Positions 46,660 through 56,637 of a DNA stretch of 64,000 nt are shown one piece after another. Every line of letters starts with the position of its first letter. The first letter of the stretch is position 1. The notes under the pieces were generated by a model. That model was not told where the DNA came from and did no database searches. It saw only the letters and a list, made by a program, of their open reading frames with translations. The stretch spans positions 154,082,501-154,146,500 of the forward strand of contig CM060833.1 of the NCBI GenBank assembly GCA_030762175.1. Direction: 5' to 3'. The position numbers were made by a program, and so were the translations under genes. Origin of the DNA: Metallyticus violacea (taxonomy: Eukaryota > Arthropoda > Insecta > Mantodea > Metallyticidae).

Positions 46660-47430
46660 ATTTAATTGAAAACAAAGATCCTGATTAAATATCTTTGTCG
46701 TGAATTCTTTGAATTTGTAATAATTACTACTATTGCAGCGGGCATATGTGGCCCTATATCCAAGGACAACTGCAGTAAATATTGCACATTTTTTTTTTCA
46801 GAGAGAAATATTTACTATCCTGAACTTACTAGAGGACTTGAGAAGGGTTATCACCAAAAACGAATTCTCATCTTCTCAGAGAGTCAAAGTGCCTTAAAAG
46901 CATTTTCCTCCTACCAAGTGGCATCAAAACTGGTATGGGAATGTCCAAATGCCCTATCTGCTCTGGCATCTTGCAACAGGCTCGAACTGCGATGGGTACC
47001 GGGGCATCAGGGCATTTATAGAAATGAGAAAGCAGATCAGTTGGCAAAGAGGCGTGCTGATACACCCTTTCAAGACTGGGACAGGATATAAATTGTAGCA
47101 TCTTTATCGTCTAGTTTTTAAATATATGCCAAATGCCACAGATATTGGGGACAACGATTTAAATTAATTAATGAAGGCATAAAGAAGTCTGGATTCATCA
47201 ACATCCAAAGTTATCTGGTCTTTTTAGGGTAAAGCAACAGTCCAGTAAAAAGTTCACCAGACAAACATCCCAAGTAGGAATGTACTGATATCTGATCGTG
47301 CATCCCTACTGACTGCACTCTCTAGCGATTTTCAAATGTGGACTTAGAAAGCTCTGGGAAGCACTGATAGCCAGAAATCGAAATCGGCATAAGCATGACA
47401 TTATCGTTGGGCATTTTATTTACATTTATA
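46660..47430 (+). pseudogene. LINE RNase H domain and C-terminal remnant
   Basis: 46666-47091 contains an open RNase H region: RILIFSESQSALKAFSSYQV, LVWECPNALSALASCNRLEL and RWVPGHQGIYRNEKADQLAK. The usual first motif S-D-S-Q is S-E-S-Q here, replacing a catalytic aspartate. After a stop near 47091 the similarity goes on in broken frames (LIARNRNRHKHDIIVGHF near 47350-47415), like the linker before the terminal zinc knuckle of Jockey/R1-type ORF2 proteins. It starts only ~10 bp after a SINE B copy. Confidence 0.8.
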
Positions 47431-47980
47431 TGTGACCGCATCTTGCGTACCGAATAAGGTGACTGCGGTGTTAGAGCAGTGGGAGCTATTAGCTTTATAT
47501 TTAAACAGACTTTTTATGACGATGCCATTAAGAATGAAGAATGAATAAAGGGACAAAACTTTGAAAGTGTCAATTCAGTCACTCGGAGATGTGGCAACGC
47601 TATATGTTAGTCACGAGGCCAAGAGAAGAGAAGGTGTGTGACTGGCATCGCTCAGCCGGCGTGTCTGCCAGTAATCCAGATGGCAGACAGATGAAGTTAT
47701 TTTCGGACGGGTACAAAACGATGGAAATGCTTCTAATTTAGAGACACTGCAAAAAGCGTAGCGTATTCATGTGACGAGAGCGACATGTTTTAAACATATT
47801 TCAGCCAGTCGGTTCAAAAACTTGCTTTTTGTTTTATGACAGCGGTGCTTGAATTATCTACGCGTATGAGATATTAGAAACAATGAGCTATTTAGTTGAT
47901 TCTCAATATGCACCTGCTCATCTTCCAGTTATACATAAAATGTTTACCTTAGAAGTTTCATAAAGCAATTAAAATATCAA
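47431..47980. other. No gene recognised
   Basis: No conserved frame. Confidence 0.45.
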
Positions 47981-47990
47981 CCATCACTGT

Positions 47991-48271
47991 TTTTTTTAGT
48001 AGTGTTTAACGCCGTTTTTTCCTACAGAGGCACCACAGGCGATGGACACTGATGATATATGAGAGGAAATGATAAATTGGGAAAGGATTTTTTTAAGGAA
48101 GGAAACGTTCCAGGCCCAAGTTTAGGGTACCTCCCTGGTATTTGCCAGTTATGAGGACTGAGGAAAACCTGGAAAAAACCTCAATCAGGGAGGGCGGTCC
48201 TGGCGGGATTGGAACCCCAGACCGCCCCGCTCAAGAGTCCGCGCCTTAACGACCTCGGCCACCCGTGGCGG
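47991..48271 (-). mobile_element. SINE B copy
   Basis: TTTTTTTAGTAGTGTTTAAC, all body blocks in order (GGAAACGTTCCAGGCCCAAG, GGTCCTGGCGGGATTGGAAC) and the head CCACCCGTGGCGG. Target duplication is weak (CCATCACTGT against ACCATTATTG). Confidence 0.93.
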
Positions 48272-48458
48272 TACCATTATTGCTGTTTCATAATATATTT
48301 TATATTCTGATACACGAACTATTTCTGCTACTGTAATCTTGCCTGTTTATTCTGTTGCATTGTGCTAAGAGGTTTCTGTCGATTCCTTTTATATGAAATT
48401 TAAATAATAAATAAACACTTTTTTAGGTATTTAATCTATCTTTGCATCGTAATCATAT

Positions 48459-48735
48459 ACCGTTATGGATGGCCGGTGTCGCGGAATTGTGAACGGGAGA
48501 TCTGGGATTTGGTTTCCAGCAGGGCCGTCCTCCCTGATTGAGTCATTTTCCAGGTTTTCCTTAGTTCTCTTAAATGACAAATACCGAGGAGGTACTCTAA
48601 AATTTAGACCTGGAATGCTTTCTTCCTTTAAAAAAATCTTTCTCAATTTATCATTTCAACTCATATACCATCAGTGTTCCTCGCCTGTGATGCCTCAGTA
48701 AATATAACGGCCGTTAAACACTGTTTAAAAACATT
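48459..48735 (+). mobile_element. SINE B with shortened tRNA head
   Basis: GGATGGCCGGTGTCGCGGA then GAACGGGAGATCTGGGATTT shows that about 20 bp between the A box and the anticodon region are missing; the body and the GGCCGTTAAACACTG end are present. Perfect 9-bp flanks TAATCATAT at 48450-48458 and 48736-48744. Confidence 0.9.
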
Positions 48736-48744
48736 TAATCATAT

Positions 48745-49179
48745 GATATATGTAATCATGGATTTTTTGCAATGCTTGCTTTATCACCTTAAGTGTAACT
48801 CACAACTACCAAAAGACACAGGAATATGAAACATATTTCGGAGGTTTTGGATTTGATTCTGTGCCAGTCATCATGTATAAGGTTTTTATGGTTTGCCTTA
48901 ATTGCAAAGGCAAGTGGTGAATTTTCTTTCTTATCTCTAACTTCAAAAGAACCAGTTTACCATTAAAAATCAATGAAAACTAGGCAACTGGTATAGAAAA
49001 GTAACTTAAGGTGGTATATAAAGATTACAACGCAATTGAGGTAATTTACACGGATGAAATATCGCTTTAGTTTTAACAGAATTACAGAATTTATTACTAC
49101 CGTTATAAATCAATGCACTTAAAGAGATAGTAAATAATCAGTAAATAAACATTTAAACAGTTTCCAAAAGGCATTTTAG
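48745..49179. other. No gene recognised
   Basis: AT-rich, no frame. Confidence 0.5.
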
Positions 49180-49515
49180 TCCCTAAAATTGTGTTTCTCC
49201 ATTAAATTATACAAGTGCATTTCTAAATTTAAATGTTCAAATTGAATACCGCCAATGGAATAGTTTTTCCACTCTTTAAGTGCTTCGTCTCTATATATTA
49301 AATAATGATGGAGATAAAGGGCATCCCTATTTGAAGCCTTGGTTTATTTCTTGTTTCATTTCCAATTCTAACGCCATTGTCAATCTTAATTCTTGTACTT
49401 TTATATAGACTCTAAATTACCTTGATCAGATGACTCGGATACCCTTTCTCTTGCATTACAGACCATAGTTTGTTTAGAGACCCCTAACAAAAGTTTTTTC
49501 ATAATCTAAAAATTA
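49180..49515 (-). pseudogene. LINE reverse transcriptase, 5' part, inverted
   Basis: Minus strand: FLDYEKTFVRGL, then KGYPSHLIKVI-stop-SLYKSTR, IKIDNGVRIGNETR, IGMPFIS with the shifted reading CPLSPSLFNI, and GGIQFEHLNLEMHLYN near 49200-49260. This is the finger-palm stretch of a LINE reverse transcriptase up to just before the catalytic FADD motif (A-F-D-x-V ... G-x-R-Q-G-C-P-L-S-P-x-L-F-N). The continuation is on the opposite strand from 49625. Confidence 0.82.
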
Positions 49516-49587
49516 TATGAAAACCCGCAAGTTAAATTCCCTTCTCTTTGCCATAAATATACAATGTGCACAAGAGAGCCCCTTTGT

Positions 49588-49589
<2 letters not shown>

Positions 49590-49625
<36 letters not shown>
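49590..49625 (+). repeat. (TA)n at the LINE inversion junction
   Basis: About 17 TA units directly between the inverted 5' part and the sense 3' part of the LINE copy. Confidence 0.95.
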
Positions 49626-49628
<3 letters not shown>

Positions 49629-50670
49629 TGAAAACAATTTTATTTGCTGACGATCGGGTTATTTTTGAGGAAACGGAAGATGGTCTATAGAGAATTGTTA
49701 AAAACTTGAAACGTATCTTGAAGACGTATAATTTAAAGATTTCAACAACCAAGACAAAATCAATCAATGACTTTTAAAGGGAATAACCATATAATATGTA
49801 AGATATTTATTAATGAATAAATAATAGAACAAGTCTCTAGTTTTAATTATGAATTATACATCTTTAATGTATCACACAGTAAAAATGAGGTTCTAAATAT
49901 AAAACTATATAAATTAAGACAAATGAATGGAACAATAAGGAGAACATTAAAGAACAAGGTATCAAAAGCAACACAAATGAACTTCTATAAAGTAATGACA
50001 ATGCAAGGCAGCATATGGAAGTTTTTTACTTTTGAATGGTGTTTTTACTACTGAGGCATTTTAGGCGGTGAACAATGATGATACATGAAAATGAAATGAT
50101 ATATTGGGAAAGGATTTTTATTTTTTAGGAAATAAACGTTCTAGGGCTAAGTTTAGGGTGCCTTCCCAGCATTTGCCAGTTGTGAGGACTGAGGAAAACC
50201 TGGAAAAAAACTCAGTCAGGGAGGACGGTCCTGGCGGGATTCAAACCCCAGACCTCCCGCTCACTAGTCAGTGCCTTAACGACCTGGGCCACTCCTGGTG
50301 GTAACATATGGAAGTGGAAACTGGAATATGAATAGGAGAGACAAGAAAAGTACAGAAACCATAGCGATGAGATTTTTAAGAGCAGTAGCTGAATTTTACT
50401 CTTCTAGATAAACAAAGAAATTTGAAAACTGTTAAATATATAAAGTAGAAATGAAAAAAAATCGTGAAAATAAAAATAATTGGTACCAAAATATATTAAG
50501 GATGAAAGAGGAATGGATAAAAACTTTTTTACTAAATTATAAACGTAGAGATATAGCCAACCAAGTAGGAAGATCAAGAGCAAGATGAACTGATATGTTT
50601 ATGTGAGGACGGAACAGTTCGACAGGCCTATAACCTTGTTGAAGAAGAAGAAAATGATGATGAAGAATGT
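49626..50670 (+). pseudogene. LINE reverse transcriptase, 3' part, interrupted by a SINE
   Basis: Plus strand: IKLKTILFADDRVIFEETED (catalytic FADD near 49641), NLKISTTKTKS, then, after the SINE B at 50023-50304, MRFLRAVAE near 50369 and GRSRAR-stop-TDMFM near 50567-50600. This is the order from the catalytic motif to the C-terminal GRPRKRW-x-D-x-x-E block of the same LINE type. The copy ends in GAAGAAGAAGAAAATGATGA, a microsatellite-like 3' tail. Stops and shifts throughout. Confidence 0.82.
50023..50304 (-). mobile_element. SINE B inserted into the LINE
   Basis: GTTTTTACTACTGAGGCATT through GGGATTCAAACCCCAGACCT to the head CCACTCCTGGTGG. Perfect 11-bp duplication CATATGGAAGT at 50012-50022 and 50305-50315, in LINE sequence on both sides. 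Confidence 0.95.
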
Positions 50671-51404
50671 TATTCTGCGTCCATAGGGACGACAATTTGA
50701 TAGTGCAAGATGTATATACACACTGGAAGTAGAAGCTTTCAAAATGTAAACCCTACGGACTTTTTGCGGCTGTAGTAATTATCGTTTACACTATTTACAT
50801 TTTTGTGTTAATTATAAATTATCATATAAAATAATTAAGTTGTAAATTAAGCTAACACTGCTACTGTAGCATCACACTCATAATGCCGTCATATATCATT
50901 GCTTTGGGCTAAAACGCTTTAAGCAACAAATTAAAGAACTGCCCAATTGACCCATTATTTTTGTTTTCTATGATATATTTCCATTAACATAATGGGATGA
51001 CAATGGGATAAGGTCAGATGTTCACAAGATAGTATTATTGTTCTCCAAGTTCTACGGTGTCTAAATGCCTGCCTTGCTGGGAAACTTGGTAATGTTGAAA
51101 GCAGCTCTTCCGACATTATCGGAATTTAATACAATAGACCGCCTGGAGCGTGGAATGTTTATCAATGATGTACCCTCATGCCTTTCACCTGAATCGCAAA
51201 GTTGTTCCAATTGTCGAAGGAAAAATGAAATAATGTGCTGCTAGTGATCGCAATGGGTATGTACTGCTTTATACTCTTTTTAGTGAATTCAGAAGGTATG
51301 AAGCTCTTGCTGTTGTACCAATGAAATGATTTTTGAAAAAAAAATATTCAAATCTCCATTGATCCTACCTACTAGGAACCGCAAATGACAATGCATGTGT
51401 GTGT
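50671..51404. other. No gene recognised
   Basis: No conserved frame or known repeat. Confidence 0.5.
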
Positions 51405-51898
51405 GTGTCCTTTAACGCTCTGGCGGTTGCAATTTTTTTTCCAACAAAACTTGGCGTACAGCCATCAATAAACAAACGATTCCATGAGTTCCTTAATCAG
51501 CAAAATTGGACCATTGGAGTTGGAAGGTTAACCTAAAAAAATGTTTTAAAAAAATGAAAAAACGCTCTAGCTACCACAATTTTTTTTCTTCACTAAATTC
51601 GGTATATTTCTTTAAAATAAATTGATAGAAGTAGTTTTTGAAAATCAGGGCCACCGGGCCGTTAGGAGTAGGGGATAGAGTGAAATTTTAAAATCGCTCT
51701 AGCTGCCATAATTTAAAAAAGTTTAAAGGAAATTCGGTATATGCCATTGAAATAAAGAATAAAAAAATAATTTCTGAAAATCAGTGAAATCGAACTATTA
51801 GGAGCAGGGATTTACCTGAAACCCAACATTTAAAAATCGCTCTAGTGGCATTAATATTTGTTTTTTAGCAATGCAACTCCGTAAATACCATTGAAATA

Positions 51899-51962
<64 letters not shown>

Positions 51963-52400
51963 TCGGAAAATCAGGGAAATCGAGGCATTAGAGTGAGGGA
52001 TTACCTGACCCCCAAAATTTAAAAAATTACTCTACCGACATCAACATTTGCTTTTTCTCAACTAAGCTGCGCATATAACATTTAGATAAAATAATTTAAA
52101 CAGTTCCAGAAAATCAGAGAAATCGGGCCATTAGGAGTGGGAGTTTATCTGAAACCCAAAATTTAAAAATCGCTCTAGCGGCACCAATATTTGTATCTTT
52201 TAAACAAAATTCTGTATATACCACTTAAATAAAATAAGAAAAGTAGTTTCAGAAAATTAGGAAAATTATACCATTAGGAGTATGAGTACATCTGAATAAC
52301 CGAAATTTAAAGGCGATCTTCCGCTTTTCTCTATTTTGTTCTAAAATAAAAGGACAAATCAATTCCGCAAACAAACTGCATTTATAACGATGCATATGTT
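51405..52400 (+). repeat. Degenerate tandem array of ~140-bp monomers
   Basis: The anchor CGCTC(T)AG, usually in AAATCGCTCTAG, starts at 51416, 51563, 51695, 51838, 52028 (TTACTC), 52171 and 52314 (CGATC). Spacings are 147, 132, 143, 190, 143 and 143; the 190 interval contains a (TA)n expansion. Each unit also holds GAAAATCAGGGAAATCG, CCATTAGGAGT and CTGAAACCCAAAATTTAAAA. Monomers are clearly diverged from each other. No coding potential. Confidence 0.88.
51899..51959 (+). repeat. (TA)n inside one satellite monomer
   Basis: About 60 bp of nearly pure AT dinucleotides, replacing the AATAAAATAAGAAAAGTA-like segment of that monomer. Confidence 0.95.
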
Positions 52401-52852
52401 TTACATTTAACAAAAGTATCGTCGTGAAGATAGCAAATGTGATATATTAATCTACTATATGTATGAGAGTTATATTTGTATGTAAAAGCGCTCTGTAATA
52501 ACCTTCAGAAAACGTTTGCTTTACATGTTTTTTACTACAATAACATTTAAATTGCAATTAAAAGCCAATGAAAATCGATGGAACTTTCATTGTTCATTAT
52601 TGATGGTGTATATTCGTTTAGCATATAGTAATTATTTGTAAATAGAAATATGTTTTTGTTTAATTGAAACATATGGACATCTTGTTAAATGTACAATGTA
52701 ACTCAAAACTTTCAGTTGTTTTTCTCTATTTTAGTGAATGTGAAGATGATATCTAGGGCTCAGTTCATTAACATGGCTACATTTAAACTTTTTAAAATTG
52801 CCCATACAGTATAGCTTTATCTATCAGTTAATATAATTATTTTATGTTTAAA

Positions 52853-52853
<1 letters not shown>
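52401..52853. other. No gene recognised
   Basis: AT-rich. Confidence 0.5.

Positions 52854-52886
<33 letters not shown>
52854..52886 (+). repeat. (ATT)11 microsatellite
   Basis: Uninterrupted trinucleotide run just before a SINE A insertion. Confidence 0.95.
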
Positions 52887-52908
52887 TTAAAATGTGCATC
52901 TCTTTTGT

Positions 52909-53156
52909 TTTTGTTTTTTTGAATTATTTATTTATGGACGCTCTTTAACAGCTCAGGTCATCAGCGTCCCATTCAACTCAGGGCGTGAAACAGCGAACAA
53001 ATTTTGCTCAGAGGCCTCTCTTTCAGGCTTGAGGTTCTTTTTCGTGCCGTAAATGTACGACATGGGATCCACGGCTTTACTTCCCTTCCGAAGGAAGCCA
53101 TACTTAGGATTTTTACGCCCCGAAAAAATCCATCGGTCCTGGCCGGGTTCGAACCC
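52909..53156 (-). mobile_element. SINE A, truncated within the B box
   Basis: Tail TTTATTTATGGACGCTCTTT through CGGTCCTGGCCGGGTTCGAA, where the element stops and the A-box half is absent. Perfect 13-bp duplication GCATCTCTTTTGT at 52896-52908 and 53157-53169. Confidence 0.95.
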
Positions 53157-53169
53157 GCATCTCTTTTGT

Positions 53170-54149
53170 GATACATATAGATTGCAAGAATTCTAATTTG
53201 GTTCCCCTAATAGCACACAGTAATGCCATAACTTATTTCATTTCATTAATTAATAAGACCATAATTTGAATATTATACCCCTTTTTAAAGACACTCTACT
53301 ATATGAGGAATTTGCTTAGTTTAAGCAGCTCCTGCCTGACCGACTTTGGTACTAAGATAAGAAAATAAATGTTAAATTGTGAGGTTTTTTTATACTTTTT
53401 AATTTGTGTTCACATGGGCTGTTAGGAACTTTCCCTTTAGCGTGTTTGTTTTGTTTTTTACAATGGCATAAAGGAACTCGTGTCTCCAAAAAGAATTACA
53501 AAAGTATTTTTAAATCAATTTGTTGGGCGTAAACTCCATTTATATGTATATAACATTGGGGGGGGGATTACGACACAGCAAATAAAGTAATAATAGTTCA
53601 AGAAAAGTTACCAACGCTGAAGTTCATCACTGCCTTATTCTTTAATTTTCTTACTCTACTTAATATTCTAATCTACAAATTGGTAAAGTATTATTTACTG
53701 ATGATTTTGATATTCTCTCTTATAACAAGTATATATGTCCGATATGTCCTGGAGAAACAACGTTAGAAAACGTGTGCGCGCGCAGATACACAGAATTCGG
53801 TTGTGAAGGAAAAGGATTTTGATAAACGACACACTTGAGAACTGTCACAACTTTTCTGTACACGGAGGAATTTTCATTTTTTGCCGGCTATTGATCACAT
53901 TCTTTAAATATAAATTTTATGGCACGTGTGATCTGTTGAAGGTATACAGAAAATGGAATCCCTTATGTCAAAATGTATTCTCTGCGGCACCAAGTGTAAA
54001 AGTTTTAAAACTGTGAAAGTCTCAAACGAGTGAACTGAAAAACCACATTTGTTCATCTTTAAGCGCCATTACATAGCACCATGACTTAATCAAAAGAAAA
54101 AATGAGATGCCTCCCAGAGAGTTTCGCCTTTAGGAATATTTACAATACC
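53170..54149. other. No gene recognised
   Basis: G-run at about 53561-53568. No conserved frame. Confidence 0.5.
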
Positions 54150-54151
54150 TA

Positions 54152-55202
54152 AGAAGTTGCCCAAAAAATGTATACACACTTCAAGCAAAGAAAAAAATGT
54201 TAACATAGCAACAAACAGAAAATGATGAGCACTAATCATCTAAGACTTTTATAGTTACAACAGTTGCTCAAAATGCCCACCATCGGCATCGATACACTTC
54301 GGAGTACGTTGAACTACTGATTGATCAACGTTTGAGAAAATGTCCTCAGCGATTGTAGTACATGCCGTTTCAGTTTCTTTCTGAACTGCTGCCAGTGTAG
54401 CTGGTTTTCTACGGTATACAACATCCTTAAGAGTTCCCCTTAGGTAGAAGTCCAACAGAGTTAGATCCGGAGAACGCGATGGAAACAATCGGACCTCTTC
54501 GTCCTATCCAGTGCACGGGGCTTGTTGCTGTGCGAGGTCTGCCCAGATCTGCCCTAGTGAACATCGCATACGGTATCCATGAGTCTCAAATTTATCTCGA
54601 ATGCGTGCAATTGTTACTCGCGTTGGTGATTCTGTGCTGTACACACGTCTCCATTGCCTTTGAACTTCAACAACACTCTCGGTTTTCCATTACCACTTCA
54701 AATTTGCCTTCCGCTGTTCAAACGACAATCTTGGCTCCATTTTGTTGTAGCAACATTAACGTAATGTGTGTCACATCATCATACGATAATCTTGACTTCA
54801 TTTGTTCATTGTTGATTTACCTGTCACGTAGCAACGCTATCATGATGTAATGATGTATGTGAGTCACATCTGTTTACAGAACATCATGTCGGTCCTGATG
54901 GTGGTAGCCATACTTGCCTTCTAAATCCAAGATCGCGGGTTCAAACCCGGCCAGGATCGATGGATTTTTTCGGGCGTAAAAATTCTAAGTATGGCTTCCT
55001 TCGGAAGGGAAGTAAAGCCGTGGGTTCCGTGTCGCACATTTACGGCACGATAAAGAACCTCGAGCCTGAAAGAAGAGGCCTCTGAGCAAAATTTGTCGGC
55101 CGTTTTACGCCCTGAATAGAATGGGACGCTAATGACTTGAAATAAACAAATCAACAGAACATCATACTGTGAAAATGTGTATACATTTTTTGACACCCTC
55201 GG
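54152..55202 (-). mobile_element. D1-family transposon with a nested SINE A
   Basis: Ends AGAAGTTGCCCAAAAAATGT and, inverted, CCGAGGGTGTCAAAAAATGT, with TA at 54150-54151 and 55203-55204. The minus strand encodes the transposase C-terminus in one frame (54255-54488): SPDLTLLDFYLRGTLKDVVY and KCIDADGGHFEQLL. The N-terminal part (RLSFERRKANLKW, VEVQRQWRRVYSTESPT) is near 54590-54740. The catalytic middle is deleted between ADLAQQQAPCTG and the C-terminal frame. Without the SINE it is about 770 bp. Confidence 0.93.
54888..55153 (+). mobile_element. SINE A nested in the D1 transposon
   Basis: GTCGGTCCTGATGGTGG head (slightly short in the A box), intact B box GGGTTCAAACCCGG, complete body and a short AAATAAACAAATCA tail. 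Perfect 12-bp duplication ACAGAACATCAT at 54876-54887 and 55154-55165. The same transposon position is unoccupied in the copy at 11554-12412 (near 12308-12319). Confidence 0.97.
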
Positions 55203-55204
55203 TA

Positions 55205-56139
55205 TATCCTCAAATATCTTTTATTATAAATTATTTAAATCTAGAGAAAGCACTTATTTTCTGGTACGGGGATAAATTGTAATTGGATTGGCTCAGAGGT
55301 AGTTTGTGCAAAAACCGCAAAGTGCATGATCAGTGACATTTGGAATATTTTTACGCACACTTTTTAATAAATTTGAGATTTTATTGTTTTTCCCCCTAGA
55401 ATGAATATCACTACAACAAATGTCTAATATGCAACTATAAAATTTAAACTATACATTGCAAAATCCATTAAGATGTTCCTAATCTTATGCAATATTTCTA
55501 TGGCTCTTTCTTTTTCCCGCTAAATCTTGTTATTCTGGGAGTTCTTAGCGAAATGTTTTCTCGTCTGCGAACCAGATCTTCCAAATTTCTTCCTTGTATC
55601 TACATTTTTAAGAGTCTTCTCTCTCTCCTTCTCTTTCCCTCGCTGTCTCTTTTTGGCGGTAGCGTTACTCAGCCTGATTGCTTTGCATCTCTAGAGCATC
55701 TTCAATTCTAAATCCAACTTACAGATATGCCTGAGATGAACTACGCGATGTGCACTTAAATTTGTTCCAAGGTTATTCTTTCAATAGCAAGCTATACTTT
55801 ATGCATTTCTTCCACTTATTGCGGTAGATACACCTGCCTTATTTGGTCTTCATTTTCCTTCTGCAGTCACCTGTTGTACAGGTTTTAAGTTACTGAGAGC
55901 TGCGTACTAGTAGTACTTCTTTACAAAGATAAAATGAATAAATTATAAAGGTTACCAATTGTAAATTATTTATTATTAATAAAAATCGCTTGCAGAACAC
56001 CCAATTCGGAAAAGTAGACAAAACGATGATTTAATAAATGACAAAATCCACGAATTGATTAATTTTTAAAAATACAATACAAAATTTTCCTCAAAAATAC
56101 ATTTTTTTTTCAATCTATAATTTCTGACTACGTGATTTA
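55205..56139. other. No gene recognised
   Basis: A pyrimidine-rich stretch at 55590-55650. No conserved frame. Confidence 0.5.
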
Positions 56140-56637
56140 AGAGAGTAGGTCCATAAGTTTTCAACCTAACCATTTTCTAGGTATGATAAAGACAAAAACT
56201 GTATTTCACTTTTCAATATAGTTACCCTTTATTGCAATACACTTCTCACATCTTTGAATTAGCATTTCATTCCCCCCCCTCCAAATAGTCAGAAGTCTTG
56301 TCCGTAAAATAGGAATAAACTGAACCCATCACTTCTTCTTCACACTCAAATTTCCCTCCTCGAAGGTCCTTCTTGAGTTTTGAGAAGAGGAAATATTCAC
56401 TAGTAGCTAGATCTGGGCTGTAGGGTGGATGGTCGATCTCCTTGAAGCCACATTTTTTCACTGCTTCCTTTACAACAAGAGCTGTGTGCATAGGCGCGTT
56501 GTCGAGAAGGCGCATAGAAGCTGAGTGGTGACTCAGCTTTCCCCGCCTTTTCCCTTTGATGGAAGTCAAAAGAGTATTCCTTCACAGTGCCAAAAGAGTG
56601 TAGCCATGATCTTCTTGGTTGACTGAGAGATCTTTAG
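56140..56637 (-). mobile_element. Mariner-family M1 element, truncated
   Basis: One terminal repeat (AGAGAGTAGGTCCATAAGTT) inside TA at 56138-56139. The minus frame 56267-56569 encodes the transposase C-terminal half: MRLLDNAPMHTALVVKEAVK and HPPYSPDLATSEYFLFSKLK, with the aspartate after PYSP intact but the usual D of x-DYFLF changed to E. Similarity to the other M1 copies stops near 56637, so the 5' half is lost. Confidence 0.92.

Noticed and set aside
51405..52400. CRISPR-like or protein-coding repeat array
   Set aside because: Units are ~140 bp, diverged, without spacer structure, and have stops in every frame.
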